Below, in pieces: positions 35,029-43,074 of a DNA stretch of 64,000 nucleotides. This DNA is from Methanomassiliicoccales archaeon PtaU1.Bin124 (GTDB taxonomy: Archaea > Thermoplasmatota > Thermoplasmata > Methanomassiliicoccales > UBA472): assembly GCA_002067865.1 (NCBI GenBank), contig MVRC01000013.1:186001-250000 (forward strand), written 5' to 3'. Every line of letters begins with the position of its first letter. Within the stretch, counting starts at the first letter, position 1. A model generated the notes under the pieces. The model did no database searches, was not told the origin of the DNA, and saw only the letters and a list, made by a program, of their open reading frames with translations. Position numbers and translations under genes: made by a program.

Positions 35029-35970
35029 ATGGACAAGGTCGATCGGCAGATGCTTCGGACGGTCATCCGAAACCCCCGCATAACGTTCAGGGAACTTGCC
35101 GACCAGCTCCACCTCTCGATCCCCGCCATACAGCATCGTTATGCCAGGCTGGAGGAGACGAAACAGATCACTGGATTTCATGCTCTGGTGAACCTGGACC
35201 TTTTTGGCGGGGTGCGAATGATGGTCTACGGCCAGATGCAGGGCAAGATGGGCCATGAACTGCTGAACGAGATCGCCGCCCAAGGGTCGATCCCATACAT
35301 GTGGTGCGGCGGCATGAACAACCTATACCTGGCCGCCGTGCTTCAGGACATCTCCCACATGGATCAGGTAGTGAATTTCGCTCAAGAGAGATGCCACATC
35401 TCCAACCCCGAGGTGATGATCGTCGGGAGCGGTTCTGTCATAGCTAACTGCCCGCCCACAACAGGAAGCCCCAGGACCTCGGACATCTCGTGCCTGAGCG
35501 AACTTGATTACCGCATCATCCAGGCGATGCACTATGATGCAAGAAGGTCCGTGGCAGATATAGCCAAGGCCGTCGGGGTGACGACAAAGACGATCGGTAA
35601 ACATCTGGACAGAATGTTGGAGCTCCATCTGATCGACCTGGTCACAAGAGGCAGATGCTGGGGGATGGAGGTCATCAATTTCGCACTCATCGTGAAGCTA
35701 GCATCGGTCAGTTCCCGTGATCCCGTGCTGAAAAAGATGCGGGAGGACCCCGACTTCCATCTGTTGAACTCCTGGGTAATATCGAATAAACCGAACATGC
35801 TCTACTTTGAGGTCCAGACCGGTACAGTGGGCGAGATGGACGGCATCGTGCACTCACTTCGAGCACTCGAGGATGTGGAATCGGTACAGGCCGATATCAG
35901 TCTGGAAGAGCACATCTTTGAGACATGGCGGGATCGCTCTTTGGAAGCGATGACCTTCAGGAAAAAATGA
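35029..35970 (+). CDS. Transcription regulator with two Lrp/AsnC-type winged helices
   Basis: A 313-residue protein made of two similar halves. First winged helix: residues 1-60 (VDRQMLRTVIRNPRITFREL, then LSIPAIQHRYARLEE). Second: about 163-220 (LSELDYRIIQAMHYDARRSV, then VTTKTIGKHLDRMLELHLID). The segments after each helix resemble the ligand-binding part only partly. Such double-HTH proteins are common in methanogens and Thermoplasmata. The target is unknown; the gene is convergent with the Fe-S reductase of the arsenic locus. Confidence 0.82.
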   Translation: MDKVDRQMLRTVIRNPRITFRELADQLHLSIPAIQHRYARLEETKQITGFHALVNLDLFGGVRMMVYGQMQGKMGHELLNEIAAQGSIPYMWCGGMNNLYLAAVLQDISHMDQVVNFAQERCHISNPEVMIVGSGSVIANCPPTTGSPRTSDISCLSELDYRIIQAMHYDARRSVADIAKAVGVTTKTIGKHLDRMLELHLIDLVTRGRCWGMEVINFALIVKLASVSSRDPVLKKMREDPDFHLLNSWVISNKPNMLYFEVQTGTVGEMDGIVHSLRALEDVESVQADISLEEHIFETWRDRSLEAMTFRKK

Positions 35971-35994
35971 ACGCTCTCGACCAGGTGCGGATGC

Positions 35995-36693
35995 TCATTT
36001 TCCCACAGGACATGACCTGACGCACATGGCGCAGAAGCTGGGAGGCTGCCTTTCCAGCGTGGCCTGTTCGTAACGATCGCACTTTTGATAGTCGATGATC
36101 GCTGCCCTGTCGGGATATCCTGTGAACCGGGTGAGCTTCAATGCGTTCATGGGACAGTTGTCGATGCATCTATGGCAATCGCCACAGGCGTTCGCCAATG
36201 GCATCCCGCTCCCCAGGTCCGCATCGGTCAGTATGGTGATGAGCCTCACCCTGGGTCCGAACTCCGGCGTCACCAGGAGCGTGCTTCGTCCGATCCATCC
36301 CAATCCCGCCCGATAGGCGACCATGCGGTGAGAGATCTGGCCCGCTATGATCTCTGGAACGGCCTTAAAATCGCTCGTGACCGGCAGAGCATGATGACCA
36401 TATGATCGAAGAAGCTTGGCAATGGCATTTGCCGCGAGGTCCATCTCCTCCCTTCCCCTCACCATCGCCTCATGATATCCATCGGCCCCGTTCCTCGAGA
36501 TCGCCGGTGCAGGAAGCCGCATCACCAAGCTGATCGCTTGATCTAGACCGATGCCTCGCCGTTCCAGGTCTCCTCGAAATTCGATCCCTTTCAGCGATGC
36601 GAAACCGACCTTATCGATGCCCATCGAAAGAGCCAATGCGATGACGCTCTGTCTCATTTCGAATTGGTCTGATGCCGGCATCGACGAACCCAT
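35995..36693 (-). CDS. Iron-sulfur reductase related to epoxyqueuosine reductase (QueG-like)
   Basis: A 232-residue protein resembling the C-terminal QueG/reductive-dehalogenase-like fold: GLGWIGRSTLLVTPEFGPRVRL near 140 and two clusters C-x2-C-x2-C-x3-C: CGDCHRCIDNCP near 177 and CAMCVRSCPVGK at the end, with an isolated Cys at YQKCDRY. Corrinoid-dependent relatives reduce epoxyqueuosine, but the full QueG N-terminus is absent. It lies 48 bp downstream of the arsR gene and on the same strand, so it may be part of the arsenic response. Start uncertain; an alternative is 36681 or 36723. Confidence 0.72.
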   Translation of the reverse strand: MGSSMPASDQFEMRQSVIALALSMGIDKVGFASLKGIEFRGDLERRGIGLDQAISLVMRLPAPAISRNGADGYHEAMVRGREEMDLAANAIAKLLRSYGHHALPVTSDFKAVPEIIAGQISHRMVAYRAGLGWIGRSTLLVTPEFGPRVRLITILTDADLGSGMPLANACGDCHRCIDNCPMNALKLTRFTGYPDRAAIIDYQKCDRYEQATLERQPPSFCAMCVRSCPVGK

Positions 36694-36741
36694 ATACCTT
36701 CGCGAACCAAAAACCTTGGCCACAGGACAGGGCAGGTCTTC

Positions 36742-37131
36742 TTACAGATGGGACCGTCCCTCATCAGTCAGCATATAGATGCGCCATTTCTTCTGCGGCC
36801 TCGATGTTATCAGACCTGCCTCTTCCAGCACGTCCAGGTGGTAGGATAGTTTAGAATCTGATTGTTGCACGACCTCTTTCAATATGCAGGGACAGAGGTC
36901 GCATTTGCTTAGCGCATGCAAGATCTTCAGCCGGTCCGGGTCTGAGATGGCCTTGCACACCCTGGCCTTGCTTTCGATCTCATCCCTATCCGGCAATGAT
37001 CCCAATAGCCCATCCAGCCCACCGATCCCATCGAGATCTCGCCGGATGTCCTCGGGGAGGTTCAGCTTTCCATCTATCTGGCAGCAAGCCTCCTCATTGC
37101 TGACGATATCCCTCTTGTTCGACCTTGCCAT
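36742..37131 (-). CDS. arsR: ArsR-family metalloid-responsive repressor
   Basis: A 129-residue winged-helix protein. The HTH core (about 57-110) contains KAISDPDRLKILHALSKCDLCPCILKEVV: the C-D-L-C-P-C run in helix 3-4 resembles the ELCVCDL-type metal site of ArsR, with the order altered. SDSKLSYHLDVLEEAGLI is the recognition helix. An N-terminal extension of about 45 residues has a second Cys pair (EACCQ), which may add to metal binding. It diverges from acr3, which it very probably represses. Confidence 0.85.
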   Translation of the reverse strand: MARSNKRDIVSNEEACCQIDGKLNLPEDIRRDLDGIGGLDGLLGSLPDRDEIESKARVCKAISDPDRLKILHALSKCDLCPCILKEVVQQSDSKLSYHLDVLEEAGLITSRPQKKWRIYMLTDEGRSHL

Positions 37132-37254
37132 CAGATGCCCCGCTGTCTTTCGAAAAGTCGTATCGGCTCATGAACATTTTCATAATGAAGTGCGGCGTCA
37201 GATATCTTTCCAGGCGATAGAGAATGACGACAGAGATAAATATTCACAGATAAT

Positions 37255-37271
37255 TTCAATTAATATTGAAA
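37255..37271. promoter_or_regulatory. Inverted repeat TTTCAAT-N3-ATTGAAA, candidate ArsR operator
   Basis: The spacer between arsR and acr3 contains a 17-bp near-perfect dyad (arms TTTCAAT and ATTGAAA around AAT), overlapping an A/T-rich TATA-like block (TTAATATTG). Such 7-bp-arm palindromes in the promoter are typical ArsR binding sites. Confidence 0.5.
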
Positions 37272-37303
37272 TGATTTCCATACCAGTATAATTCGTCGGG
37301 GGA

Positions 37304-38404
37304 TTGCTTCATTTGGTTGAAAGCGTAACGAAAAGGCTGTCGTTCCTTAACCGTTATCTGACCATCTGGATATTCCTCGCCATGGGTCTGGGGATCCTGA
37401 TGGGAGTGGCGATCCCCGGTCTCGCGGATATCCTCGATTCCATGAGCGTCGGAACAACCTCGATACCAATCGCCATCGGTCTCATCCTGATGATGTACCC
37501 GCCCCTGGCCAAGGTGAAGTACGAAGAACTAAGGGAGATCACGACGCAGCCCAGCGCCAAACGTATGTTCACCACCTCGCTGGCATTGAACTATATCGTC
37601 GGCCCCATGCTCATGTTCGCCCTGGCATGGATATTCCTGCCGGACCAGCCGCTCTATCGCATCGGTCTCATACTTACAGGGGTGGCGAGATGCATCGCCA
37701 TGGTCCTGGTGTGGAACCAATTGGCCGAAGGCGATAGCGAATATGCCGCCATCCTCGTTGCTCTGAACTCCATCTTCCAGATCATCCTCTATTCGTTCTA
37801 TGCGTACTTCCTGATCACAATATTGTCCGATGTCGTTTCACCGGGGGCCGGTTTGGCCGTGGACATTTCTATCGTATCGGTGGCGATCAGTGTGATCATC
37901 TATCTAGGCATCCCTTTCCTGGGTGGAATAGCAAGCCGTTACTATCTCAGACCGATGAAGGGGGCGGATTGGTACGATAACAGATTCATGCCCGTGGCCG
38001 GTAAGATATCGCTGCTGGCCTTGCTGTTCACCATCGTGGTCATGTTCTCGCTGAGGGCCCAGACCATCATCGATGCCCCGCTGGACGTGGTCCGCATCGC
38101 CATCCCCCTGCTGTTCTACTTCATCATCATGTTCCTGCTATCGTTCGGGCTGTCGATGAGGTTCCGGTTCGACTATCCTCATGCGGCCACTCAGTCATTC
38201 ACAGCGGCCAGCAACAACTTCGAGCTGGCCATTGCGGTGGCCGTGGGCGTGTTCGGGATCAGTTCGGCCGTGGCATTCGCCACCGTCATCGGACCGCTGG
38301 TGGAGGTCCCGGCGCTGATATCATTGGTGAACTTGGCCCTGTACTTCCGGCGGAAATATTACGGCAAGGACGGTAAATTGCTTTCTAGGACCTCGGAGAC
38401 GTGA
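37304..38404 (+). CDS. acr3: ACR3-type arsenite efflux permease
   Basis: A 366-residue protein with about ten membrane helices. The ACR3 hallmarks are present: GVARCIAMVLVWNQLAEGDSEY near 120 with the essential cysteine, ALNSIFQI near 150, and FTAASNNFELAIAVAVGVFG near 300. It exports As(OH)3 without a separate ATPase. The start codon is TTG; GGGGGAT lies just before 37304, and the alternative in-frame TTG at 37313 has better spacing. Its neighbours on the same strand (38409 and 38624) are probably cotranscribed. Confidence 0.93.
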   Translation: MLHLVESVTKRLSFLNRYLTIWIFLAMGLGILMGVAIPGLADILDSMSVGTTSIPIAIGLILMMYPPLAKVKYEELREITTQPSAKRMFTTSLALNYIVGPMLMFALAWIFLPDQPLYRIGLILTGVARCIAMVLVWNQLAEGDSEYAAILVALNSIFQIILYSFYAYFLITILSDVVSPGAGLAVDISIVSVAISVIIYLGIPFLGGIASRYYLRPMKGADWYDNRFMPVAGKISLLALLFTIVVMFSLRAQTIIDAPLDVVRIAIPLLFYFIIMFLLSFGLSMRFRFDYPHAATQSFTAASNNFELAIAVAVGVFGISSAVAFATVIGPLVEVPALISLVNLALYFRRKYYGKDGKLLSRTSET

Positions 38405-38408
38405 ACGG

Positions 38409-38621
38409 ATGGACCCGAAGACGAAGGAGATGGTGGCGCTGAGCGCATCGGTGGCCGGTCGGTGCCATCCCTGCTTCAAGCATCACCTGGGCAAGGCAAG
38501 GGAGCTCGGCATCTCTGATGAGGAGATCAAAGCGGTGGTCGATCTGGCCAAGCGAATAAGCGAGGTCGGCAACGATCGCATGTTCGAGTTCGTGAACGAT
38601 GTCATGAAAAAGGAGGGTTGA
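38409..38621 (+). CDS. AhpD-like carboxymuconolactone decarboxylase family protein
   Basis: A 70-residue protein shorter than usual for the family. AGRCHPCFKHHLGKARELGIS near 17 has both cysteines of the C-x2-C active site and the following His, so a disulfide redox role is likely. It starts 4 bp after acr3 and overlaps the next gene's ribosome site. In an arsenic locus it could act in thiol redox balance or as a partner of the downstream protein. Confidence 0.85.
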   Translation: MDPKTKEMVALSASVAGRCHPCFKHHLGKARELGISDEEIKAVVDLAKRISEVGNDRMFEFVNDVMKKEG

Positions 38622-38623
38622 AG

Positions 38624-39238
38624 ATGGCCATTGAGGAGATAGACCTGTACAAGCTCAAGGCGGACGAGATCGAGAACTACCTGCCGACCGACAAGAGCCC
38701 GCCTGAAGGGTACAAGAAGTGGGGGGAGTTCGCCCAAGCGCTGGTAGAAGGCAAGGTAAAGGCCACCAGCTGTACAAAGATCGATAATGGGATGGCCGAG
38801 GTGATGGACGCAGTGCTCAGCATAGGCATCAGGCTGCCGGAGAGCGACCCCATGCAACAGAAGGTGCCTCAGCCGCTTTTGGAGTTCAACCACCCCGACG
38901 AGAGCTCTCCCATCCTCATAACCAGCAATTCCATCATCACCCATCAGATACTCAAGCTCGTGCTGGAAACGGCCAAGGTGAAGGCGTTCGTCATACCGGT
39001 GGACACGAACGGTTACACGCTGGACAATGCCGTCGTGGCCGGAGCCTTCAGCCCTATGGAGGTCATGAAGGCCCTGACGAACAGCGGCATCACGGACAAG
39101 ACCAGCTGCCGCAGAGCAATGCTCCCAGGTCTGGCCAAGGACCTGAAGAACGGCATCGAGCGCGTCACCCGCTGGACCTATGAGATCGGGCCGGTAAGCA
39201 TCTTTGAACTGCCGTTATACCTAAAAGTGAATTGCTGA
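38624..39238 (+). CDS. Corrinoid/iron-sulfur protein (CFeSP large subunit)-like protein without Fe-S cysteines
   Basis: A 204-residue protein. The N-terminal segment VDLYK-like IDLYKLKAD..NYLPTDKSPPEGYKKWGEFAQALVEGKVKATSC aligns by eye with the 4Fe-4S domain of acetyl-CoA synthase/CODH CFeSP (L-P-x-T-x-C-x2-C-x4-C-x-A-F-A-x2-L-x-x-G-x-x), but the first cluster cysteines are replaced. The remainder (PILITSNSIITHQ, PVDTNGYTLDNAVVAGAFSP, RRAMLPGLAKDLKNG) follows the CFeSP C-terminal barrel. AGGAGGG precedes the ATG at 38624 (the frame opens with TTG at 38618). Relation to arsenic is inferred from the operon. Confidence 0.65.
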   Translation: MAIEEIDLYKLKADEIENYLPTDKSPPEGYKKWGEFAQALVEGKVKATSCTKIDNGMAEVMDAVLSIGIRLPESDPMQQKVPQPLLEFNHPDESSPILITSNSIITHQILKLVLETAKVKAFVIPVDTNGYTLDNAVVAGAFSPMEVMKALTNSGITDKTSCRRAMLPGLAKDLKNGIERVTRWTYEIGPVSIFELPLYLKVNC

Positions 39239-39248
39239 TCGGGGTCAT

Positions 39249-39509
39249 ATGACCGCCAGGCTGCCGAAGAGGCATGAATGGCCCGCTCACTGGCTGAACG
39301 GAGAGGTCAGAAAACATTGCATACGGTGCGAGGTCGAGGTAGAAAGAATGGAAAGGGTTTGTCCCAGGTGCTTCGCTCCCCTGCGGAAGGAGTGCCCGCG
39401 TTGCCATTACTGGGTGGAGCTGGACGCCTCCAGTTGCATCTCCTGCAGGTACGCGTTCCCCCTTCCGGTGGGGGAAAAGGCGACGATCAGGCTTTGGCAT
39501 CCGAGGTGA
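39249..39509 (+). CDS. Double zinc-ribbon protein
   Basis: An 86-residue protein with HCIRC (about 23-27), CPRC (38-41), CPRC (49-52) and CISC (63-66), i.e. two interleaved or successive zinc sites. It is rich in Trp and Arg. The gene lies 10 bp after the corrinoid-like gene on the same strand. Family not recognised; binding of nucleic acid or protein is possible. Confidence 0.68.
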   Translation: MTARLPKRHEWPAHWLNGEVRKHCIRCEVEVERMERVCPRCFAPLRKECPRCHYWVELDASSCISCRYAFPLPVGEKATIRLWHPR

Positions 39510-39753
39510 CGTCCCCTTCGAACGTCCCCTCTTCAGTCCCATCCTCCAAGGCCTTGAACATCTTCCTCTCTCCCTTCTTCTGGGCCACCAGGACCATGCC
39601 GAACGCCACCGGGGAGGCGAGCAGACAGGCGCCTCCGAGGGGGCAGCCTCCGCATACGAGGCCGCACGGGGCCGCCGCCAGGAAGGTCATCGGTGCGGTG
39701 GCGGCCGCGATCGCGAAGGCTTTCATGCCTCCCAGCTTCTCACCTATGCTCAT
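39487..39753 (-). CDS. Small Cys-rich membrane protein of the polyferredoxin operon
   Basis: An 88-residue protein: two hydrophobic helices (about 9-28 and 44-62) around CGLVCGGCPLGGAC, a four-cysteine cluster-like motif that faces a membrane boundary, followed by a Lys/Glu-rich tail. It is preceded by the polyferredoxin gene with a TAATG overlap at 39751-39755. It probably acts with that protein. Its 3' end overlaps the convergent zinc-ribbon gene by 23 bases. Confidence 0.68.
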   Translation of the reverse strand: MSIGEKLGGMKAFAIAAATAPMTFLAAAPCGLVCGGCPLGGACLLASPVAFGMVLVAQKKGERKMFKALEDGTEEGTFEGDVTSDAKA

Positions 39754-40628
39754 TACTTCTTGCCTCCCCTGCGGTAGACATATCCATGGGACACGCAGGC
39801 CCGCTTGCATTCGCCGCAGCCGATGCACAGGCTGCGCTGGATGGAACCATCCTCCTTGATGGCCATCATGGTGCACTGGACCTGGCACTTCTTACAGTTG
39901 CGGCAGTTGTCGGGCTCGTGGTCGATGCGATACAGGCCGAGTCTGGCACCGAGCTTGTGGCTGAGGCCGGAGAGCGCGCCCAGGGGGCAGAAGAAGAGGC
40001 ACCAGCCCCTTCCCCCGACCATGAACAGTCCTCCGATGAACAGCCATGACAGCAGCACCAGATATACACCGGCGGTCAGCGGCTCCAGCACCAGCGATCC
40101 GGTGAAGAGCCAGTTGGCCCCCTGCTCCAGCAGTAGCGGAGCACAGTAACGGCAGGTGATGCCGCCGAACTGATACGCTATAGCATCCTGCGCTATCGCC
40201 ACTCCGACCAGCAGGTACCCCACGAAGAAACCATAGCGCAGACCGGCCGTGACCTTGGCGTCGCGGAGGTTGAGCTTGAAACGGTTCGGTATGGGGGACA
40301 ACCGGCTCAGGGCTTCGCCGATGGCTCCGACCGGACAGATCCAGCCGCAGAACACCGGGCCGAAGAGGAATGCCACCGCCATGATGATGCCCACCAGTAT
40401 CGTGGCCGCCCATATGTCCGTGAGGAACGGGCCGGGACCAGAGATCCAGGCGAACAACACGCGATAGCAGATCGTGTGGACCGAAGCCACTAGATCGCTA
40501 CCGGTGAGGTAGTTGTATGCCCGGGGTATCAGCGCGAACGGCGCGACGATGAGGAAGAATCCCAGGAACATGCTGAGATACCTCCATCTCCCCCGCTTCA
40601 GGGTTCTGATCCTTGATTTAAGGGTCAT
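39753..40628 (-). CDS. Membrane polyferredoxin of NapH/CcoG type
   Basis: A 291-residue protein with five to six membrane helices and four Cys clusters: FGPVFCGWICPVGAIGE near 90 and WCLFFCPLGALSG near 205 are the two C-x3-CP motifs of NapH-like proteins, and CRNCKKCQVQCTM plus CIGCGECKRACVS in the C-terminal cytoplasmic part make two 4Fe-4S clusters. CRYCAP near 155 is a further motif. It transfers electrons across or along the membrane. It overlaps the Ig-protein gene start/stop by four bases (40625-40628). Confidence 0.88.
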   Translation of the reverse strand: MTLKSRIRTLKRGRWRYLSMFLGFFLIVAPFALIPRAYNYLTGSDLVASVHTICYRVLFAWISGPGPFLTDIWAATILVGIIMAVAFLFGPVFCGWICPVGAIGEALSRLSPIPNRFKLNLRDAKVTAGLRYGFFVGYLLVGVAIAQDAIAYQFGGITCRYCAPLLLEQGANWLFTGSLVLEPLTAGVYLVLLSWLFIGGLFMVGGRGWCLFFCPLGALSGLSHKLGARLGLYRIDHEPDNCRNCKKCQVQCTMMAIKEDGSIQRSLCIGCGECKRACVSHGYVYRRGGKK

Positions 40629-42898
40629 TTTCCATCCCTCCCTCTCCTCATCACCAGGCCCAGCGTGATTATGACCACGAAGACCATGGCGATCATCATG
40701 TCGACGCCGCTGACGTCCAGTTTAGGTGGTGGCGCCGCCGGTTCGTTCACAACGGTCGCCGTGAATCCGTTGCTGATGGTCTTGCCCCCGGCCGTGGCGG
40801 TCACGTTGAACACGTGGTCCCCGTCGCTGAGCGTCGAGGTGTCCACTGTCCAGGAGAACGCTGGTCCGGGGAGCGTGCCCTGCGCCACGCCGTCGATATA
40901 CAGTGTGGCGTTCGCTGCATTCTCTGCTCCGGTCACGTTCACGACGATGTCCACCACACCAGTGAGCGAGGAGTAATCGCCTATGAACGATAGTCCGGCC
41001 ACGGAGAAGTCCAGGTCGAACGATCTGCTTGCGTTCCGTCCCAGATTGTCCGTCGCGGTCACGTTCAGCACGTGCACGCTCTGGTAGTTTTGGGCGTTCA
41101 GCTCATAGCTGACCAAGCCGGAGGAGCTCTGATTGAGCAGCTTTCCGTCCAGGTACAGCTTGGTGTTGTTGATACCGGCCGTACCTGTGGCCTGGGCCGT
41201 GATGTTCACCATTCCAGTTAGTCCGGTCAGGCTGGTTGGGGCAATCAGCGAGATCGTCGGCCCCTGGTTGCTTACCGTCAGGGTGAGGCTCGACTTGCTG
41301 GAGTTGCCCTTGGAGCTGACCGCCTCGAACGACCACATATGAACCCCGTCCGTGAGCGTGGTGGTGTCGACCGTCCATTGGTATGGGGCGGCAGAAATCG
41401 TTCCGATCGAGGTCCCGTCGATGAACATCGTGACCGACGGAGAACCGGTGGCGGTGGTCGCGCTCACCTGGATCAAGATGGACCCAGAGACGATAGTACC
41501 GTTGGTGGGCGACGTTATGCTCAGCGCCGGTGCGTCGTTGTTCACTGTGACAGATATCACCGACGATGCGACCTGGCCGATGCTATCGGTGGCGGTCACG
41601 TTTAGCGTATGCGCTCCCTTGTTCAGCAGATAGGTGTCGACGCTCCACGAATATGGGGCTGCGGTCAACGTGCCTGCGGACGCCCCGTCCACAGACAGTG
41701 TGACCGTTGCTATCGTCCTGCCTCCAGTTCCGGCCGCGTCCGCCGTGACCGATATGACGCCTCCCACCGTCGCTCCGCTGGTCGGGGTCTTGATGGCCAC
41801 CGTTGGCGGGGTCGGAGCGTTGTTGACAGTGACGGATATCTGGCTCTGCGCTGTCAATCCGCCGCCATCGGTCACCGTGGCATTCAGCGTGTGTGCCCCG
41901 TTCGCATACGATATGGTGTTCCACGACCACGAGTAAGGCGAGGTCGTATCCTTGCTGAGCAGGACCCCATCGACCCTGAGATCGACCCCTGTGATCGTCT
42001 GGCTCGTTCCCATGATGACGGAAGCGGTCACGCTGACCGTGCCGCTGACGGTCGCCGCGTTCGATGGTGCAGTTATGCTCACGGTAGGCGGAGTGAAGGT
42101 GTTGCTCGTTGTCACGGTGACCGAGGACGTTCCTGTCCTGCCCCCGCCATCATAACCGGTCACGGTCAGGGTGTGCTGGCCGTTCGCGTACGCGGTCGTA
42201 TCGAGCGACCAAGTGTAAGGCGAAGCGGTCAACGTTCCTACCAACGTCCCATCCATGCTCAGCTCGGCCTTCGATATGGTCTGACCGGTATCAGCGGTGA
42301 TGGTGGCGGAAACGCTTGCTGTGCCAGAGATGGTCGCTCCCGTGGCCGGCGACGTGATCGTCACCGTAGGCGGGTTCACGACCGCCGCCGCGACCGTTAT
42401 TGTCAGACCGGTAGAGTAGAGCTTCACATACGCCGCGTTCCCGTGGAATATCTTGGCGTAGAGCTTGTATGTCCCAGCGGTGCTGGGCGCTTTCAACGTC
42501 CATGTATCGGTCAGAGTACCAGTATAGTCCTTTTCCACATAGTTGAAGGCCCCTCCTGCCGGGTCCGAGACGATGGTCCACCCATTCTCTCCCGGCGTTG
42601 TACCTGTCGAACCGGTGGTCTTGGAAAGCAACGCTACGCCCATCTTGAGCGAGCTACCTCCCGAGACACCCACGTCCACAGTGATCTGTTCTCCCGGCGC
42701 CACCGATGTCTTCGATGCCGACATGGTGATGGTCGCCGGGCTGGCAGAACTGTGGGCGCTGCAATCGCTGGCTTGAATATTGCGATTGCCAACACCTCCG
42801 ACAGATGACCAAGCGGGCATGGCCACCAAAATAAGGATGGCCAATGCTGCCCCGATCACAAACGCTGTGCGCTTTAGGTTTACAGTGTGCGATCCCAT
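40625..42898 (-). CDS. Secreted, membrane-anchored surface protein with Reeler-like domain and Ig-fold repeats
   Basis: A 757-residue protein: signal helix (about 10-32), an N-terminal domain (about 45-165, VAPGEQITVDVGVSGGSS) of the Reeler/choice-of-anchor type, then six or so Ig-like repeats of about 90 residues, each opening PTVTITSPA.., PTVSITAPS.., PTVAIKTPT.. and having a conserved LSVDG...SPYSWS core, then a C-terminal helix and RRGRDGK anchor. The N-terminal AHSS motif resembles the start of c-heme domains, but no CxxCH is present. ATG at 42898 matches a TATA box centred near 42930. Confidence 0.85.
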   Translation of the reverse strand: MGSHTVNLKRTAFVIGAALAILILVAMPAWSSVGGVGNRNIQASDCSAHSSASPATITMSASKTSVAPGEQITVDVGVSGGSSLKMGVALLSKTTGSTGTTPGENGWTIVSDPAGGAFNYVEKDYTGTLTDTWTLKAPSTAGTYKLYAKIFHGNAAYVKLYSTGLTITVAAAVVNPPTVTITSPATGATISGTASVSATITADTGQTISKAELSMDGTLVGTLTASPYTWSLDTTAYANGQHTLTVTGYDGGGRTGTSSVTVTTSNTFTPPTVSITAPSNAATVSGTVSVTASVIMGTSQTITGVDLRVDGVLLSKDTTSPYSWSWNTISYANGAHTLNATVTDGGGLTAQSQISVTVNNAPTPPTVAIKTPTSGATVGGVISVTADAAGTGGRTIATVTLSVDGASAGTLTAAPYSWSVDTYLLNKGAHTLNVTATDSIGQVASSVISVTVNNDAPALSITSPTNGTIVSGSILIQVSATTATGSPSVTMFIDGTSIGTISAAPYQWTVDTTTLTDGVHMWSFEAVSSKGNSSKSSLTLTVSNQGPTISLIAPTSLTGLTGMVNITAQATGTAGINNTKLYLDGKLLNQSSSGLVSYELNAQNYQSVHVLNVTATDNLGRNASRSFDLDFSVAGLSFIGDYSSLTGVVDIVVNVTGAENAANATLYIDGVAQGTLPGPAFSWTVDTSTLSDGDHVFNVTATAGGKTISNGFTATVVNEPAAPPPKLDVSGVDMMIAMVFVVIITLGLVMRRGRDGK

Positions 42899-43017
42899 AA
42901 AACGATTGACTTCTGACCGTAACACTATTTTAAGATTTTTGTTATTCTATCTATGGATGGGGTTGGAACTAGAAACTGGCGCCAATCATTGCTTTCTACC
43001 ACAATAGTAGGAATTAT

Positions 43018-43074
43018 GAGGGGGAAGCTGACATGAATTCTTCAATCGGGGCCGTGCAAAGGAAAAATGACTAG
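43018..43074 (+). other. Short upstream ORF (13 residues) with strong ribosome site before the CcmF-like gene
   Basis: GAGGGGGAAG (43018-43027) is followed by ATG at 43033 and the peptide MNSSIGAVQRKND, whose stop at 43072-43074 overlaps the start of the next gene (43067). The main gene itself has only AAAGGAAAA before its ATG. The arrangement suggests translational coupling or a leader peptide that tunes expression. Confidence 0.4.

Noticed and set aside
39487-39888. A 133-codon version of the small Cys-rich membrane protein
   Set aside because: Residues before the Met at 39753 are out-of-frame translation of the polyferredoxin end; the overlap TAATG supports the shorter form.
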